Shown: positions 1 to 7,437 of the stretch, piece by piece
Numbering within the stretch: position 1 is the first letter of the stretch
Layout of the letters: every line of letters starts with the position of its first letter
DNA from: Gemmatimonadota bacterium
Lineage (GTDB): Bacteria; Gemmatimonadota; Gemmatimonadetes; Gemmatimonadales; Gemmatimonadaceae
Length of the DNA stretch: 16,773 nt
Assembly: GCA_028287205.1 (NCBI GenBank)
Contig: JAQBQC010000327.1
Span: forward strand, 1 to 16,773
Direction of reading: 5' to 3'
The notes under the pieces: generated by a model
The model's input: the letters and a program-made list of their open reading frames with translations, nothing else
The model's database searches: none
What the model was told of the DNA's origin: nothing
Translations under genes and position numbers: made by a program

Positions 1-1
1 C

Positions 2-1054
2 GCCGATGGCCGCCTGTACGCGCTTGGCGAGAAGCTCGCCGCCGCGAAGGTGACCGCGTTCGAGCTCGGACCTCCGACGAATCTCGACGAGGAGCTGCGC
101 CAGAAGGCGAAGGAGGCAGCCAAGCGCACGTACGCGCAGTCGGTGTCGGTCACGAAGGAAGTGATCAACTCCGTGCGCATGGGACGCAGCCCGAACATCA
201 AGAAGATCAAGCGCGTGGTGCAGGGGATCGTCGACCAGATTCTCAACGAGGAGACGTCGCTCATCGGCTTGACGACGCTGCGCGACTACGACGAGTACAC
301 GTTCACCCACAGCGTGAACGTGTGCATCTTCTCCGTCGCGCTCGGCCGAAAGCTCGGTCTCACGCGCCTCCAGCTCTACGATCTCGGCGTCGCCGCGCTC
401 ATGCACGACATCGGGAAGGCGCGTGTGCCGCTCGCCATTCTGAACAAGCCGAGCGGCCTGTCTGAGGATGAGTGGCGGGCGATCGCCGGGCATCCTTGGA
501 TGGGAGTGCTCCAGCTCTTCGCGATGCGTGGACAGAACGACATTCCGTATCGGGCCATGATCGTGGCCTTCGAGCATCACAAGAAGACGGATCTCTCCGG
601 GTACCCGAAGCACATCCGTCCGCGCGCGATGAGCATCTACAGCAAGGTGGTCGCGGTGGCCGACGCGTTCGACGCAGCGACATCGCGCCGCGCGTATCAG
701 AACACACCGCTCTCACCGGCGGATGTGCTGCAGGAGATGCGAATCAATCCCGTTCGCGGAATGGACCAGGTGCTCGTGAAGGCGTTCATGAGCCTCGTGG
801 GCCACTATCCGGTGGGCACGCTGGTGGTGCTCGACACGTTCGAGATGGCGATCGTGAACGCGGTGAACGCAGCACCGGAAGCACTTGCACGCCCGATCGT
901 GCGTCTCATCAGCGACGAGCAGGGAAACCTCCTGTTCCCGGGCACGATCGTGGACCTCAACCAGATGAATGACGCCGGTGGCTATGCCCGCACGATCATC
1001 AAGGTCGCCGACCCCGAACGGTATGCCATCCGAGTCAGCGACTATTTCGTCTGA
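2..1054 (+). CDS. HD-GYP-type phosphohydrolase, 5'-truncated by window edge
   Basis: The reading frame is open to the first base, so the true N-terminus lies upstream; an internal GTG at position 50 could be read as a start but nothing favours it. Numbering from that GTG, an HD domain spans about residues 80-230: a His at 87 (THSVN), the HD pair at 119-120 in MHDIGK, His148, an HH pair at 176-177, then DLSGYP at 181-186 and Asp205 in ADAFDA. This is the layout of HD-GYP proteins, which hydrolyse cyclic di-GMP or related dinucleotides. The usual DGxGYP motif here reads DLSGYP, so one Gly is Leu, while GYP is kept. A C-terminal segment of about 80 residues follows the HD core. No receiver or membrane domain is visible in the part present. 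The 3' end overlaps trpA by 32 bases, suggesting co-transcription. Family confident; substrate and activity not. Confidence 0.85.
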   Translation, partial: ADGRLYALGEKLAAAKVTAFELGPPTNLDEELRQKAKEAAKRTYAQSVSVTKEVINSVRMGRSPNIKKIKRVVQGIVDQILNEETSLIGLTTLRDYDEYTFTHSVNVCIFSVALGRKLGLTRLQLYDLGVAALMHDIGKARVPLAILNKPSGLSEDEWRAIAGHPWMGVLQLFAMRGQNDIPYRAMIVAFEHHKKTDLSGYPKHIRPRAMSIYSKVVAVADAFDAATSRRAYQNTPLSPADVLQEMRINPVRGMDQVLVKAFMSLVGHYPVGTLVVLDTFEMAIVNAVNAAPEALARPIVRLISDEQGNLLFPGTIVDLNQMNDAGGYARTIIKVADPERYAIRVSDYFV

Positions 1055-1823
1055 CGTAATTGCGCGACGCTTCGCGGCGCTGCGCGAGCGCGATGCGAAA
1101 GCGCTCGTCATCTACATCACCGCAGGACATCCCGATCGCGCGCGATCGCTCGCGCTCCTCCGCGGCATTGCGGACGCCGGCGCGGATGTGATCGAGCTCG
1201 GCGTTCCGTTCTCGGATCCGCTCGCGGACGGCCCGGTGATTCAGGCGAGCTCGCAGCGCGCGCTCGAGCAGGGGATGACGTTCGACGGTGTGCTCGAGCT
1301 CGCGGCCGAAGCGGCGGTGGATGTGCCACTCGTGCTCTTCAGCTACCTCAATCCAATCGTTGCCGCGGGACGAAGCGCACTCACCCGCGCCGCCGCAGCG
1401 GGTATTCACGGGCTCCTCGTCACCGATCTTCCCGTGGGCGGTGACGCGGATGTCGAGCGCGAGATCGGCGAGTCTCCGCTCGCGTTCATCAGGCTCGTCG
1501 CGCCGACCACGCCAACGCCGCGCATGGTCGAGATCGCGCGGCATGGCAGCGGATTCGTCTATCTCATCAGCCGCCTCGGCGTGACCGGGATGCAGAGCGA
1601 GATCGCGACCGGCCTGGCGGAAACGATCGAGCGTCTGCGCAGCGCAACGAAGCTGCCGGTGTGTGTCGGCTTCGGAATCTCGGGGCCGGAGCAGGCCGCG
1701 TCGGTGGCGCAACTCGCCGACGGCGTCGTCGTGGGAAGCGCGGTGGTGCGGGCGGCGGAGACCAGCGTCGATGCCGCGGTCGCGCTCGTGCGCGCGATGC
1801 GAAAGGCGATCGACGACCGCTGA
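1023..1823 (+). CDS. trpA: Tryptophan synthase alpha subunit
   Basis: This is the alpha subunit of tryptophan synthase, which cleaves indole-3-glycerol phosphate to indole and glyceraldehyde 3-phosphate and passes indole to TrpB; cytosolic. From the ATG at 1023 it is 266 residues, the normal family length. The catalytic Glu and Asp are present as E58 (in VIELGVPFSDP) and D69 (PLADGP), equivalent to E49 and D60 of the Salmonella enzyme. The TIM-barrel phosphate-binding segments RLGVTG and GFGISGPEQ, near the C-terminal end, are also intact. An in-frame ATG at 969 would add 18 residues unlike other TrpA N-termini and lie deeper inside the upstream gene, so 1023 is preferred. The gene overlaps the HD-GYP gene by 32 bases. 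No trpB or other trp gene lies downstream; what is upstream of the window cannot be seen. Confidence 0.96.
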   Translation: MPSESATISSDVIARRFAALRERDAKALVIYITAGHPDRARSLALLRGIADAGADVIELGVPFSDPLADGPVIQASSQRALEQGMTFDGVLELAAEAAVDVPLVLFSYLNPIVAAGRSALTRAAAAGIHGLLVTDLPVGGDADVEREIGESPLAFIRLVAPTTPTPRMVEIARHGSGFVYLISRLGVTGMQSEIATGLAETIERLRSATKLPVCVGFGISGPEQAASVAQLADGVVVGSAVVRAAETSVDAAVALVRAMRKAIDDR

Positions 1824-1841
1824 CCTGGCGATGCCGCGTCG

Positions 1842-3257
1842 TCAGGTATCGCGCAGGCGGCGCTCCACTCGCTCATCGGGCTTCACGAAAATCGTCTCCG
1901 ACCGTTGTACGAGCACGAGTCCCGGCGTGCCGCCCTTTGCCTTGCGCACATACTTGCGGCGCGTCCAGTCCACCGGCACGAGCCCCGACCCACGCGACTT
2001 GCTGTGCCACGCGGCCAGCACCGCTGCCTCCTCGAGATCGCGCGCTGGGGGCGGCTCGTCGCGCGACCAGCGCAGCACGACGTGCGCTCCCGTCGCGTCG
2101 CGCGCGTGCAGCCACACATCCCGCGGCGATGATTCGCGAAAGGTGAGCGTGTCGTTCGACGCCGCGCCGCGCCCCACCCAGATCTCGAGCCCGCCACTCG
2201 ACCGATAGGTTCGGAACGGGCGCGTGGGCGCGCGGGCCGCAGCCTGCCGCTCGAGCTGGGTCTCGGGCGCAGGCGCATCCGCGGGCGCCATCGCGAACGC
2301 AGCGATCCGCTCGGGGAGCGAAACGAGCGCGCGCTCCATCGAGCGCACGTCATCGTACACGCGCTCCGCCACAGCCACCGCGCTCTCGCCCTCCTCGTGC
2401 GCGACGCTCGCCTTGGTTCCATCGATGAGCTCCACGCTGTCCGGCGCGGGGACATCACCGAGCGACATGAGAGCGTCCGCGAGCAAGCGAAGCCGCGGCG
2501 CGTCTGCCGCGCGCGCGAGCTCGCGCCGCATGCGCTCGAGTGCGCGATCGCGCCGATCATCGCCGCGGGCGCTAACTGCCATCTCTGCGCCTCTACCCGC
2601 CGGCGCGATCAGCGAGTCCGCCCGCGCCGCGTTCTCGCAAAACGGAAAGGCCACCAGCGAGCCCCCGCACCACGACGGAATCGCATCGCCCAGCGCACAG
2701 AGCTCGCGATATCTCGCAACGGCGAGATCCGGCGCGGAGGTGAGCCAGCGCGCGATGAGCGGGCTCACCCACCGACCTCTCATCATCGCCGCGACATCCC
2801 CCGTCGCCGCGGCATCGCGCAACGACTCGTCGTCCAGCACAGGGCGCGGCGCGGACCTGGGCGGCAGCTCTCCTCCAATGCGCGCGAACGCTCGTCCGCT
2901 CTCGTGCGCCAGTGCCGCTCGCGCCGCAGGCAGCAAGCTCACCTCGAGCAACGCCCGCTTGCTCACCGAGCCGCGAAACTTTCCCTCGCGTGCGAGCGCA
3001 ATCACGAGCCGGCGATCATCCTCCGGAGCGCTCACGCTCTCGATGATCCAGCCCGAGAGCGGTCCGCGCTCCTCCACGTCTGTCCGCTCCCGCACGACGA
3101 CGTCAGGCGAGGAGAGATCGATCTCCACCGCCTGGCCCTGACCCGCCGAGATGACTACGCGCTTTGCTTCGCGATCGAGGTGCCCGCTGCGTATCGTTCC
3201 CCCGCGCCATCTCGCGTCGAGCTCCCGTGCGAGATGGTAGACAGTCAGGCTGTCCAT
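1842..3257 (-). CDS. rqcH: NFACT-family protein, RqcH-like ribosome quality-control factor (short, divergent)
   Basis: The 471-residue product matches the NFACT layout. An NFACT-N-like region covers about residues 1-140. A helix-hairpin-helix remnant (GRWVSPLIARWL) lies near 161-172. A charged helical middle (about 232-325) includes the family-typical LLADALMSLGDV stretch. An NFACT-R (DUF814) domain covers about 345-460 with the core DVWLHARDATGAHVV at 380-394. In bacteria RqcH binds stalled 50S subunits and recruits tRNA-Ala to add C-terminal Ala tails. A Asp-Arg pair is present (D81-R82), but the usual ELMGRxSN motif of NFACT-N is not recognisable; the aligned place reads EVSLLPAA. It is also about 100 residues shorter than typical RqcH, mostly in the coiled-coil region. 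The start at 3257 gives an N-terminus (MDSLTVYHLARELDARW) that fits the family; no Shine-Dalgarno is obvious. It is convergent to trpA with an 18-base gap and divergent from folK. Family confident; the Ala-tailing role is inferred. Confidence 0.85.
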   Translation of the reverse strand: MDSLTVYHLARELDARWRGGTIRSGHLDREAKRVVISAGQGQAVEIDLSSPDVVVRERTDVEERGPLSGWIIESVSAPEDDRRLVIALAREGKFRGSVSKRALLEVSLLPAARAALAHESGRAFARIGGELPPRSAPRPVLDDESLRDAAATGDVAAMMRGRWVSPLIARWLTSAPDLAVARYRELCALGDAIPSWCGGSLVAFPFCENAARADSLIAPAGRGAEMAVSARGDDRRDRALERMRRELARAADAPRLRLLADALMSLGDVPAPDSVELIDGTKASVAHEEGESAVAVAERVYDDVRSMERALVSLPERIAAFAMAPADAPAPETQLERQAAARAPTRPFRTYRSSGGLEIWVGRGAASNDTLTFRESSPRDVWLHARDATGAHVVLRWSRDEPPPARDLEEAAVLAAWHSKSRGSGLVPVDWTRRKYVRKAKGGTPGLVLVQRSETIFVKPDERVERRLRDT

Positions 3258-3270
3258 GGCACCAAAGTGT

Positions 3271-3299
3271 TTGACACGCGCGGAGGATGCCCGTAAATT
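3271..3299 (+). promoter_or_regulatory. Sigma70-type promoter for the folK-panBC operon
   Basis: A perfect -35 box TTGACA (3271-3276) is followed by a 17-base spacer and TAAATT (3294-3299, 4 of 6 matches to TATAAT). It lies in the 58-base gap between the divergent rqcH-like gene and folK. The expected start site near 3305-3307 leaves only about 10 bases before the folK ATG at 3316, with no Shine-Dalgarno, so the mRNA would have a very short leader. The spacing and -35 match are seen; activity is inferred. Confidence 0.6.
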
Positions 3300-3315
3300 C
3301 TTTCCCTGTCAACAC

Positions 3316-3726
3316 ATGCACCCTCTCGCCTACATCGCCCTCGGCTCCAACCTCGGCGACCGGGATCAATTCCTTGCACGGGCGCGTACGGCGCTCGCGG
3401 CACTTCCGGGCAGTCGTGTCGTGGCTGAATCTTCCGTCGAAGAGACGGCACCGGTCAGCGACGTTCCCCAGGGCGCGTATCTCAATCAAATGGTCGCACT
3501 CGAAACCGAGCTGTCTCCACGCGAGCTCCTCGCGGAGCTGCACCGCATCGAGAATGATGCCGGACGCGTGCGCACGACACATTGGGGGCCGCGCACGCTC
3601 GATCTCGACATCGTGCGTTACGGAGACCAGCGCGTCGATGAGCCCGATCTCGTGATTCCGCATCCCCAGCTCTCCCATCGCGACTGGTGGCAGCGCGAGC
3701 TGGCCGAACTGGGGGCGACCGAATGA
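3316..3726 (+). CDS. folK: 2-amino-4-hydroxy-6-hydroxymethyldihydropteridine pyrophosphokinase (HPPK)
   Basis: HPPK transfers pyrophosphate from ATP to 6-hydroxymethyl-7,8-dihydropterin, a step in folate synthesis. The N-terminus (YIALGSNLGDR, residues 6-16) and the signature WGPRTLDLDI (90-99), with the Mg-binding Asp pair at 96 and 98, are clear, as is the IPHPQL segment (114-119). The start at 3316 is chosen because an in-frame ATG at 3256 would sit in the promoter and add 20 unrelated residues. At 136 residues it is shorter than the roughly 160 of E. coli. The usual C-terminal RxFVLxPLxEIxP is replaced by a shorter, Trp-containing tail (HRDWWQRELAELGATE). First gene of an operon; its stop overlaps the panB start by 4 bases (ATGA). 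No folP or folB is present. Confidence 0.94.
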   Translation: MHPLAYIALGSNLGDRDQFLARARTALAALPGSRVVAESSVEETAPVSDVPQGAYLNQMVALETELSPRELLAELHRIENDAGRVRTTHWGPRTLDLDIVRYGDQRVDEPDLVIPHPQLSHRDWWQRELAELGATE

Positions 3727-4544
3727 GCACGCACAACGGCGAAGGCACACGAGTCACGGTCCGCGATTTCCAGGAGCGCAAAAAGCGCGGCGAGAAAATC
3801 GTGGTCGTGACCGCGTACGATGCGCTTTTCGGCAAGCTCGTGGATGAGAGCGGCGTCGACGCCGTGCTCGTCGGAGATTCCCTCGGCAATCTCCTCGCGG
3901 GCTACGAGACCACGCTGCCCGTCACTCTCGATCAGATGGTCTACCACGCGCGCTCCACCCGCGCTGGTGTGAAGCGCGCGCTCCTGATCGTCGACATGCC
4001 CTTTCTCACCTATCAGGTGTCGCCGCGCCGAGCGTTGGAGAATTGCGGGCGCGTGATGCAGGAGGGAGGGGCGGATACCGTGAAGCTGGAGGGCGCATCC
4101 GAGAACGTGCTCGCCGCGGTGCGCGCAGTCACAGGAGCAGGGATTCCGGTGATGGGACATCTCGGCTTCACACCGCAGTCAGTGCTCGCGCTCGGCGGCA
4201 CTCGGGTGCAGGCGCGCGACGCCGAGAGCGCGAACAAGATCGTGGAGGATGCGAAGCGTCTCGAGGAGGCGGGCGCATTTTCGATCGTGCTCGAGCTCGT
4301 GCCGGCGAACGTTGCGGCCCGCGTGACGGAAGCGGTGAGCGTGCCCACGATCGGCATTGGCGCCGGCGCATCGTGCAGCGGCCAGGTGCTCGTGCTCCAC
4401 GACCTGCTCGGCCTCAACGAAGGATTCAGTCCAAAGTTCCTGAAGCGCTACGCGGCGATGGCGGCGGAGGTGCGAGATGCGATCTCACGCTTCGGCGACG
4501 AGGTGCGTGCGGGAAGCTATCCCGACGACGACCACAGCTTCTAG
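3723..4544 (+). CDS. panB: 3-methyl-2-oxobutanoate hydroxymethyltransferase
   Basis: PanB transfers a hydroxymethyl group from 5,10-methylene-tetrahydrofolate to alpha-ketoisovalerate, giving ketopantoate, the first committed step to pantothenate and CoA. From the ATG at 3723 the product is 273 residues, near the E. coli length of 264. Visible are VTAYDA (29-34), the metal-site Asp residues in VGDSLG (D52) and VDMPF (D91), substrate-binding Lys in VKLEGA (K121), the catalytic Glu in VLELVP (E191) and the GIGAG loop (211-215). An in-frame ATG at 3687 inside folK is rejected because the ATGA overlap at 3723 gives a normal N-terminus. Being next to folK fits its need for a folate cofactor. The panC GTG follows after 21 bases. 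Confidence 0.97.
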   Translation: MSTHNGEGTRVTVRDFQERKKRGEKIVVVTAYDALFGKLVDESGVDAVLVGDSLGNLLAGYETTLPVTLDQMVYHARSTRAGVKRALLIVDMPFLTYQVSPRRALENCGRVMQEGGADTVKLEGASENVLAAVRAVTGAGIPVMGHLGFTPQSVLALGGTRVQARDAESANKIVEDAKRLEEAGAFSIVLELVPANVAARVTEAVSVPTIGIGAGASCSGQVLVLHDLLGLNEGFSPKFLKRYAAMAAEVRDAISRFGDEVRAGSYPDDDHSF

Positions 4545-4565
4545 CCGTAGCCTGCGGATGTCGTC

Positions 4566-5426
4566 GTGCAGGTCATAGAGCGCATCGAGCCGCTCCGCAT
4601 CGCTCTCGCAGAGTCGCGGCGCGGAGGCGAGCGCATCGCTCTCGTTCCGACGTTGGGCGCGCTGCATGAAGGACATCTTGCTCTCGTCGATCGCGCGCGT
4701 GAGCGCGCCGCGTGCGTGGTCATGAGCCTGTTCGTGAACCCGCTGCAGTTCGGTCCGGACGAGGACTTCGCCCGCTACCCGCGCGACCGCGAAGGCGATG
4801 GGCGACTGGCCGAGGCGCGAGGCGTCGACATTCTCTTCGCGCCCCAGCCCGATGAGCTCTATCGCGCCGGACACACAGTAACCGTGGCTCCGAACGCGCT
4901 CGCATCGCGATGGGATGGCGCATCGCGACCCGGGCACTTCACTGGCGTGCTCACCGTGGTCGCGAAGCTGTTCAACATCGTGCAGCCCGACGTCGCGATC
5001 TTCGGGCAGAAGGACATCCAGCAGGCGACGCTCATTCGCGCGATGGTGCGCGATCTCGATTTCCCGATCGAGATCATTGTCGCCCCTACCGTTCGCGAGC
5101 CGGACGGTGTCGCGCTCTCGAGCCGCAACGCGTATCTCAGCGCGCCGGATCGCAAGCGCGCGCGCGTGCTCTCGCGCGCGATCTTCGCGATGCGCGACGC
5201 GTTCGATGGTGGCGAGCACTCGACCGTCGCGCTCGAGTCCCTCGGCAACGCGGTGGTGCGCGCCGAGCGGAAAGTTCAGCTCGAGTATCTCGCCGTGATG
5301 AATCCGGACACGCTGGAGCCTGCACCAGTTGCGGCGCAGGGAAGCATCATCGCGATCGCTGCGCGCGTCGGAACCACGCGACTCATCGACAACGTCATCC
5401 TCGGCGCGCCGGACAGTTCGGCATGA
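4566..5426 (+). CDS. panC: Pantothenate synthetase (pantoate--beta-alanine ligase)
   Basis: PanC condenses pantoate with beta-alanine using ATP through a pantoyl-adenylate. The 286-residue product has the HIGH-type nucleotide motif in PTLGALHEGH (His34 and His37), the conserved VNPLQFGPDEDFARYPR stretch (57-73), SRPGHFTGV (120-128), FGQKD (146-150) and the KMSKS-like ALSSRN (183-188), all in the family order. The start is a GTG at 4566; no in-frame ATG gives a full N-terminus, and the ATG at 4558 is in another frame. There is no obvious Shine-Dalgarno; the 21-base gap from panB suggests translational coupling. The 3' end overlaps the next gene by ATGA. Together with panB it supplies two of the pantothenate steps; panE and panD are not in the window. 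Confidence 0.97.
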   Translation: MQVIERIEPLRIALAESRRGGERIALVPTLGALHEGHLALVDRARERAACVVMSLFVNPLQFGPDEDFARYPRDREGDGRLAEARGVDILFAPQPDELYRAGHTVTVAPNALASRWDGASRPGHFTGVLTVVAKLFNIVQPDVAIFGQKDIQQATLIRAMVRDLDFPIEIIVAPTVREPDGVALSSRNAYLSAPDRKRARVLSRAIFAMRDAFDGGEHSTVALESLGNAVVRAERKVQLEYLAVMNPDTLEPAPVAAQGSIIAIAARVGTTRLIDNVILGAPDSSA

Positions 5427-5965
5427 ACACCGTGGAGATCGAGCTCCCGGCGTGGGGAGTCGCATCGCCCAGGCGCCGGGCGCACATCGCGCGCGTCACC
5501 GAGCTCGCGCTCTCCTGGGCGGACGCCCTGCGCGTGGACAAAGCTGAGCGAGATGCGTGGGGCGATGCGGCGCGCTGGCACGATGCGCTGCGTGATGCGG
5601 GTGAGGCCGAGTTGCGCGCGATCGTGCCGCACCTCGATTGGCCGGCGTCGTTGCTGCACGGCCCCGCGGCAGCGGCGCGTCTCGCGGAAAACGGCGAGCG
5701 GCGCACCGCGGTGCTGGACGCCATCTTCTGGCACACGGTTGGCAACGCGCGATGGGACCGCACAGGACGCGTGCTCTACATGGCGGACTTCCTGGAGCCC
5801 GGACGACAGTTCGATCGCAAGGAGCGCGCGACGCTCGCGGCGAGCGTTCCCGATGACCTCGACGGAACGTTTCGGAAGGTCGTGAAGCTCCGGCTCGGCG
5901 AAAAGATCGCTTCGGGCGATCCGCTTCTTCCGGAGACGATGGCACTGTGGGAGAGCGTGCAATGA
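5423..5965 (+). CDS. yqeK: YqeK-like HD-domain hydrolase (probable diadenosine tetraphosphatase)
   Basis: This 180-residue HD protein keeps the YqeK pattern: His21 in RRRAHIARV, the HD pair at 53-54 (RWHDALRD), LLHGP at 77-81 with His79, His104 in AIFWHTVG and Asp122 in YMADFLEPGR. That last segment is close to the YADYIEPxR stretch typical of the family. Characterised YqeK proteins are iron-dependent and split Ap4A symmetrically into two ADP. The ATG overlaps the panC stop (ATGA) and its own stop overlaps the next ATG in the same way, so translation is probably coupled. In many bacteria yqeK sits between nadD and rsfS; neither is seen here. The substrate is inferred from the family. Confidence 0.86.
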   Translation: MNTVEIELPAWGVASPRRRAHIARVTELALSWADALRVDKAERDAWGDAARWHDALRDAGEAELRAIVPHLDWPASLLHGPAAAARLAENGERRTAVLDAIFWHTVGNARWDRTGRVLYMADFLEPGRQFDRKERATLAASVPDDLDGTFRKVVKLRLGEKIASGDPLLPETMALWESVQ

Positions 5966-6426
5966 ACAGGCGCATCGCGCTCATCGCGGCCGGCGTGGTG
6001 GCGCTTCTTGCCGTAACGGCGGCCGTCGTGCGCCATCGATCGTCGGGCGGGAGCGCGCAGCAGGACCCGGGCGCGAGAACGACCACGGCTTCGTCGTCAT
6101 CGCCGCTGTCGGATCCGAAATGGGCGACGGGCAGGCGCATCACCGTCGAGGTGCTCAACGCGACGAAAGTGCGCGGGCTCGCGCGGCGCGCAGCGCTCAC
6201 ACTCCGCGATCAGGGATTCGACGTGGTGTCCACCGGAACGAATCGCGATCCGTTCGACAGCACCCAGGTGCTCGATCGTACCGGGCATCGCGAATGGGCG
6301 GTTCGCGCTGCGAAGGCGATGGGAGGGGCGACGGTGCTCGTGCGCCCCGACAGTTCACGCGACGTTGACCTGACCGTGCTCATTGGGGCGACGTGGCGCC
6401 CCCCGTCCCAGCCGTTCTACCCGTAG
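5962..6426 (+). CDS. LytR_C-domain protein, membrane-anchored
   Basis: The 154-residue product begins MNRR and then has one hydrophobic helix (about residues 5-23). A Ser/Thr/Gly-rich linker (about 27-50) leads to a compact domain (about 57-145) that starts with the strand ITVEVLNATKVRGLA (60-74). That beginning is characteristic of the LytR cell envelope C-terminal domain (PF13399). The domain is often attached to LytR-CpsA-Psr enzymes but also occurs alone, with unclear function. No LCP catalytic domain is present. The topology predicted is N-in with the domain outside the membrane. The start at 5962 (ATGA overlap with yqeK) is preferred to an upstream ATG at 5947 that would place charged residues inside yqeK. 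The last 72 bases overlap the end of rlmN on the other strand. Function unknown. Confidence 0.82.
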   Translation: MNRRIALIAAGVVALLAVTAAVVRHRSSGGSAQQDPGARTTTASSSSPLSDPKWATGRRITVEVLNATKVRGLARRAALTLRDQGFDVVSTGTNRDPFDSTQVLDRTGHREWAVRAAKAMGGATVLVRPDSSRDVDLTVLIGATWRPPSQPFYP

Positions 6427-7437
6427 CTGCCCGCACGCCGCCGCGATGTCCTTGCCGCGGCTCTTCCGAATCGCCACCTCCACTCCGGCGTCGCGCAGCG
6501 TGCGCGCGAAGCTCGAGATGCGCTCCGGTGGCGAGCCTTTGAACTCGAGCGCGCCGCCTTCGTGCAGCGGTATCAGATTCACGAAGGCGCGGCACGAGCG
6601 CGCGAGCGCCGCCAGCTGACGCGCGTGCTCCGGCGCGTCGTTGACGTCGCCGAGCATCACGTACTCGAAGGTGACGCGCCGGTCGAAGGTCTTGGCCTGA
6701 GCGATCACGTCGGCAAGCGGATACTTGACGTTCACCGGCATCAGCTCGCGCCGCAGCTCATCCGACGGCGCATGGATAGAGATCGCGAGCCGGAACTGCT
6801 CAGGACGCTCCGCGAGCGCGACGATCCCCGGGAGCACGCCGACGGTGGACACGGTGATGTGCCGCGCACCAATGCCGAGTCCCTGCGGACTATTGAGGGT
6901 CGTGAGCGCGATGTCGACGGCGCTCCAGTTCATCATCGGCTCGCCCATGCCCATGAACACGACGTTGGTGACCGGGATCGGCGGATCGAGCAGCGCCATC
7001 TCGCGCACCTGCGCCGCGATCTCCCACGCCGCGAGATTGCGCTGGAATCCCATGCGCCCGGTGGCGCAGAACGCGCACTGCAAGGCGCAGCCGGCCTGCG
7101 ACGAGATGCACAGCGTGAGTCGCCCACCCTCGGGGATGGCGACGGTCTCGATCTCCTGTCCCTCGGGGAGCCGAAAGAGAAATTTCTCCGTTCCGTCAGA
7201 CGAGGTCTGCCGCGCGATCATCTCGAGGCGAGGAATCACGAATTGCTCGGCGAGTGCGCTTCTGAGAGCGATTGGCAACGCCGTCATCTGCGCGAAGTCG
7301 GAGGCCGGCTTCTCCCACAGGTGTCGCACGACCTGCGCGGCGCGATACGCGGGCTCGCCGGAGGCAGCCGCGAACTCGCGCAGGCGCGCGAGCGCCTGTG
7401 CCGGGGTGAGGTCGAGCAGATTGATGGGAGCGGTCAT
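6355..7437 (-). CDS. rlmN: Dual-specificity 23S rRNA (A2503)/tRNA (A37) C2-methyltransferase RlmN
   Basis: This radical-SAM enzyme methylates C2 of A2503 in 23S rRNA and A37 of some tRNAs. The 360-residue product has the cluster-binding CxxxCxxC motif at C117, C121 and C124 (GCALQCAFC), the catalytic Cys110 in LCISSQ, and the methyl-carrying Cys at about 335 in AACGQL. GMGEPMMN (163-170) is the SAM-binding GEP motif. All residues expected of an active RlmN are present. The start at 7437 is preferred; upstream in-frame extension to 7710 runs through a hairpin-rich non-coding gap and looks unlike any protein. After the AACGQL segment there is a tail of about 22 residues that crosses the end of the LytR_C gene in antisense. 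No strong Shine-Dalgarno precedes the ATG. Confidence 0.96.
   Translation of the reverse strand: MTAPINLLDLTPAQALARLREFAAASGEPAYRAAQVVRHLWEKPASDFAQMTALPIALRSALAEQFVIPRLEMIARQTSSDGTEKFLFRLPEGQEIETVAIPEGGRLTLCISSQAGCALQCAFCATGRMGFQRNLAAWEIAAQVREMALLDPPIPVTNVVFMGMGEPMMNWSAVDIALTTLNSPQGLGIGARHITVSTVGVLPGIVALAERPEQFRLAISIHAPSDELRRELMPVNVKYPLADVIAQAKTFDRRVTFEYVMLGDVNDAPEHARQLAALARSCRAFVNLIPLHEGGALEFKGSPPERISSFARTLRDAGVEVAIRKSRGKDIAAACGQLRVERLGRGAPRRPNEHGQVNVA

Noticed and set aside
2224..3141. 305-codon Ser/Ala/Arg-rich plus-strand frame opposite the rqcH-like gene
   Set aside because: Composition is that of an antisense GC-rich shadow; the minus strand carries NFACT domains.
3284..3312. Minus-strand promoter for the rqcH-like gene at TTGACA
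   Set aside because: The -10 at the right distance (CATCCT) matches only 3 of 6, so it is listed as a finding and not annotated as a promoter.
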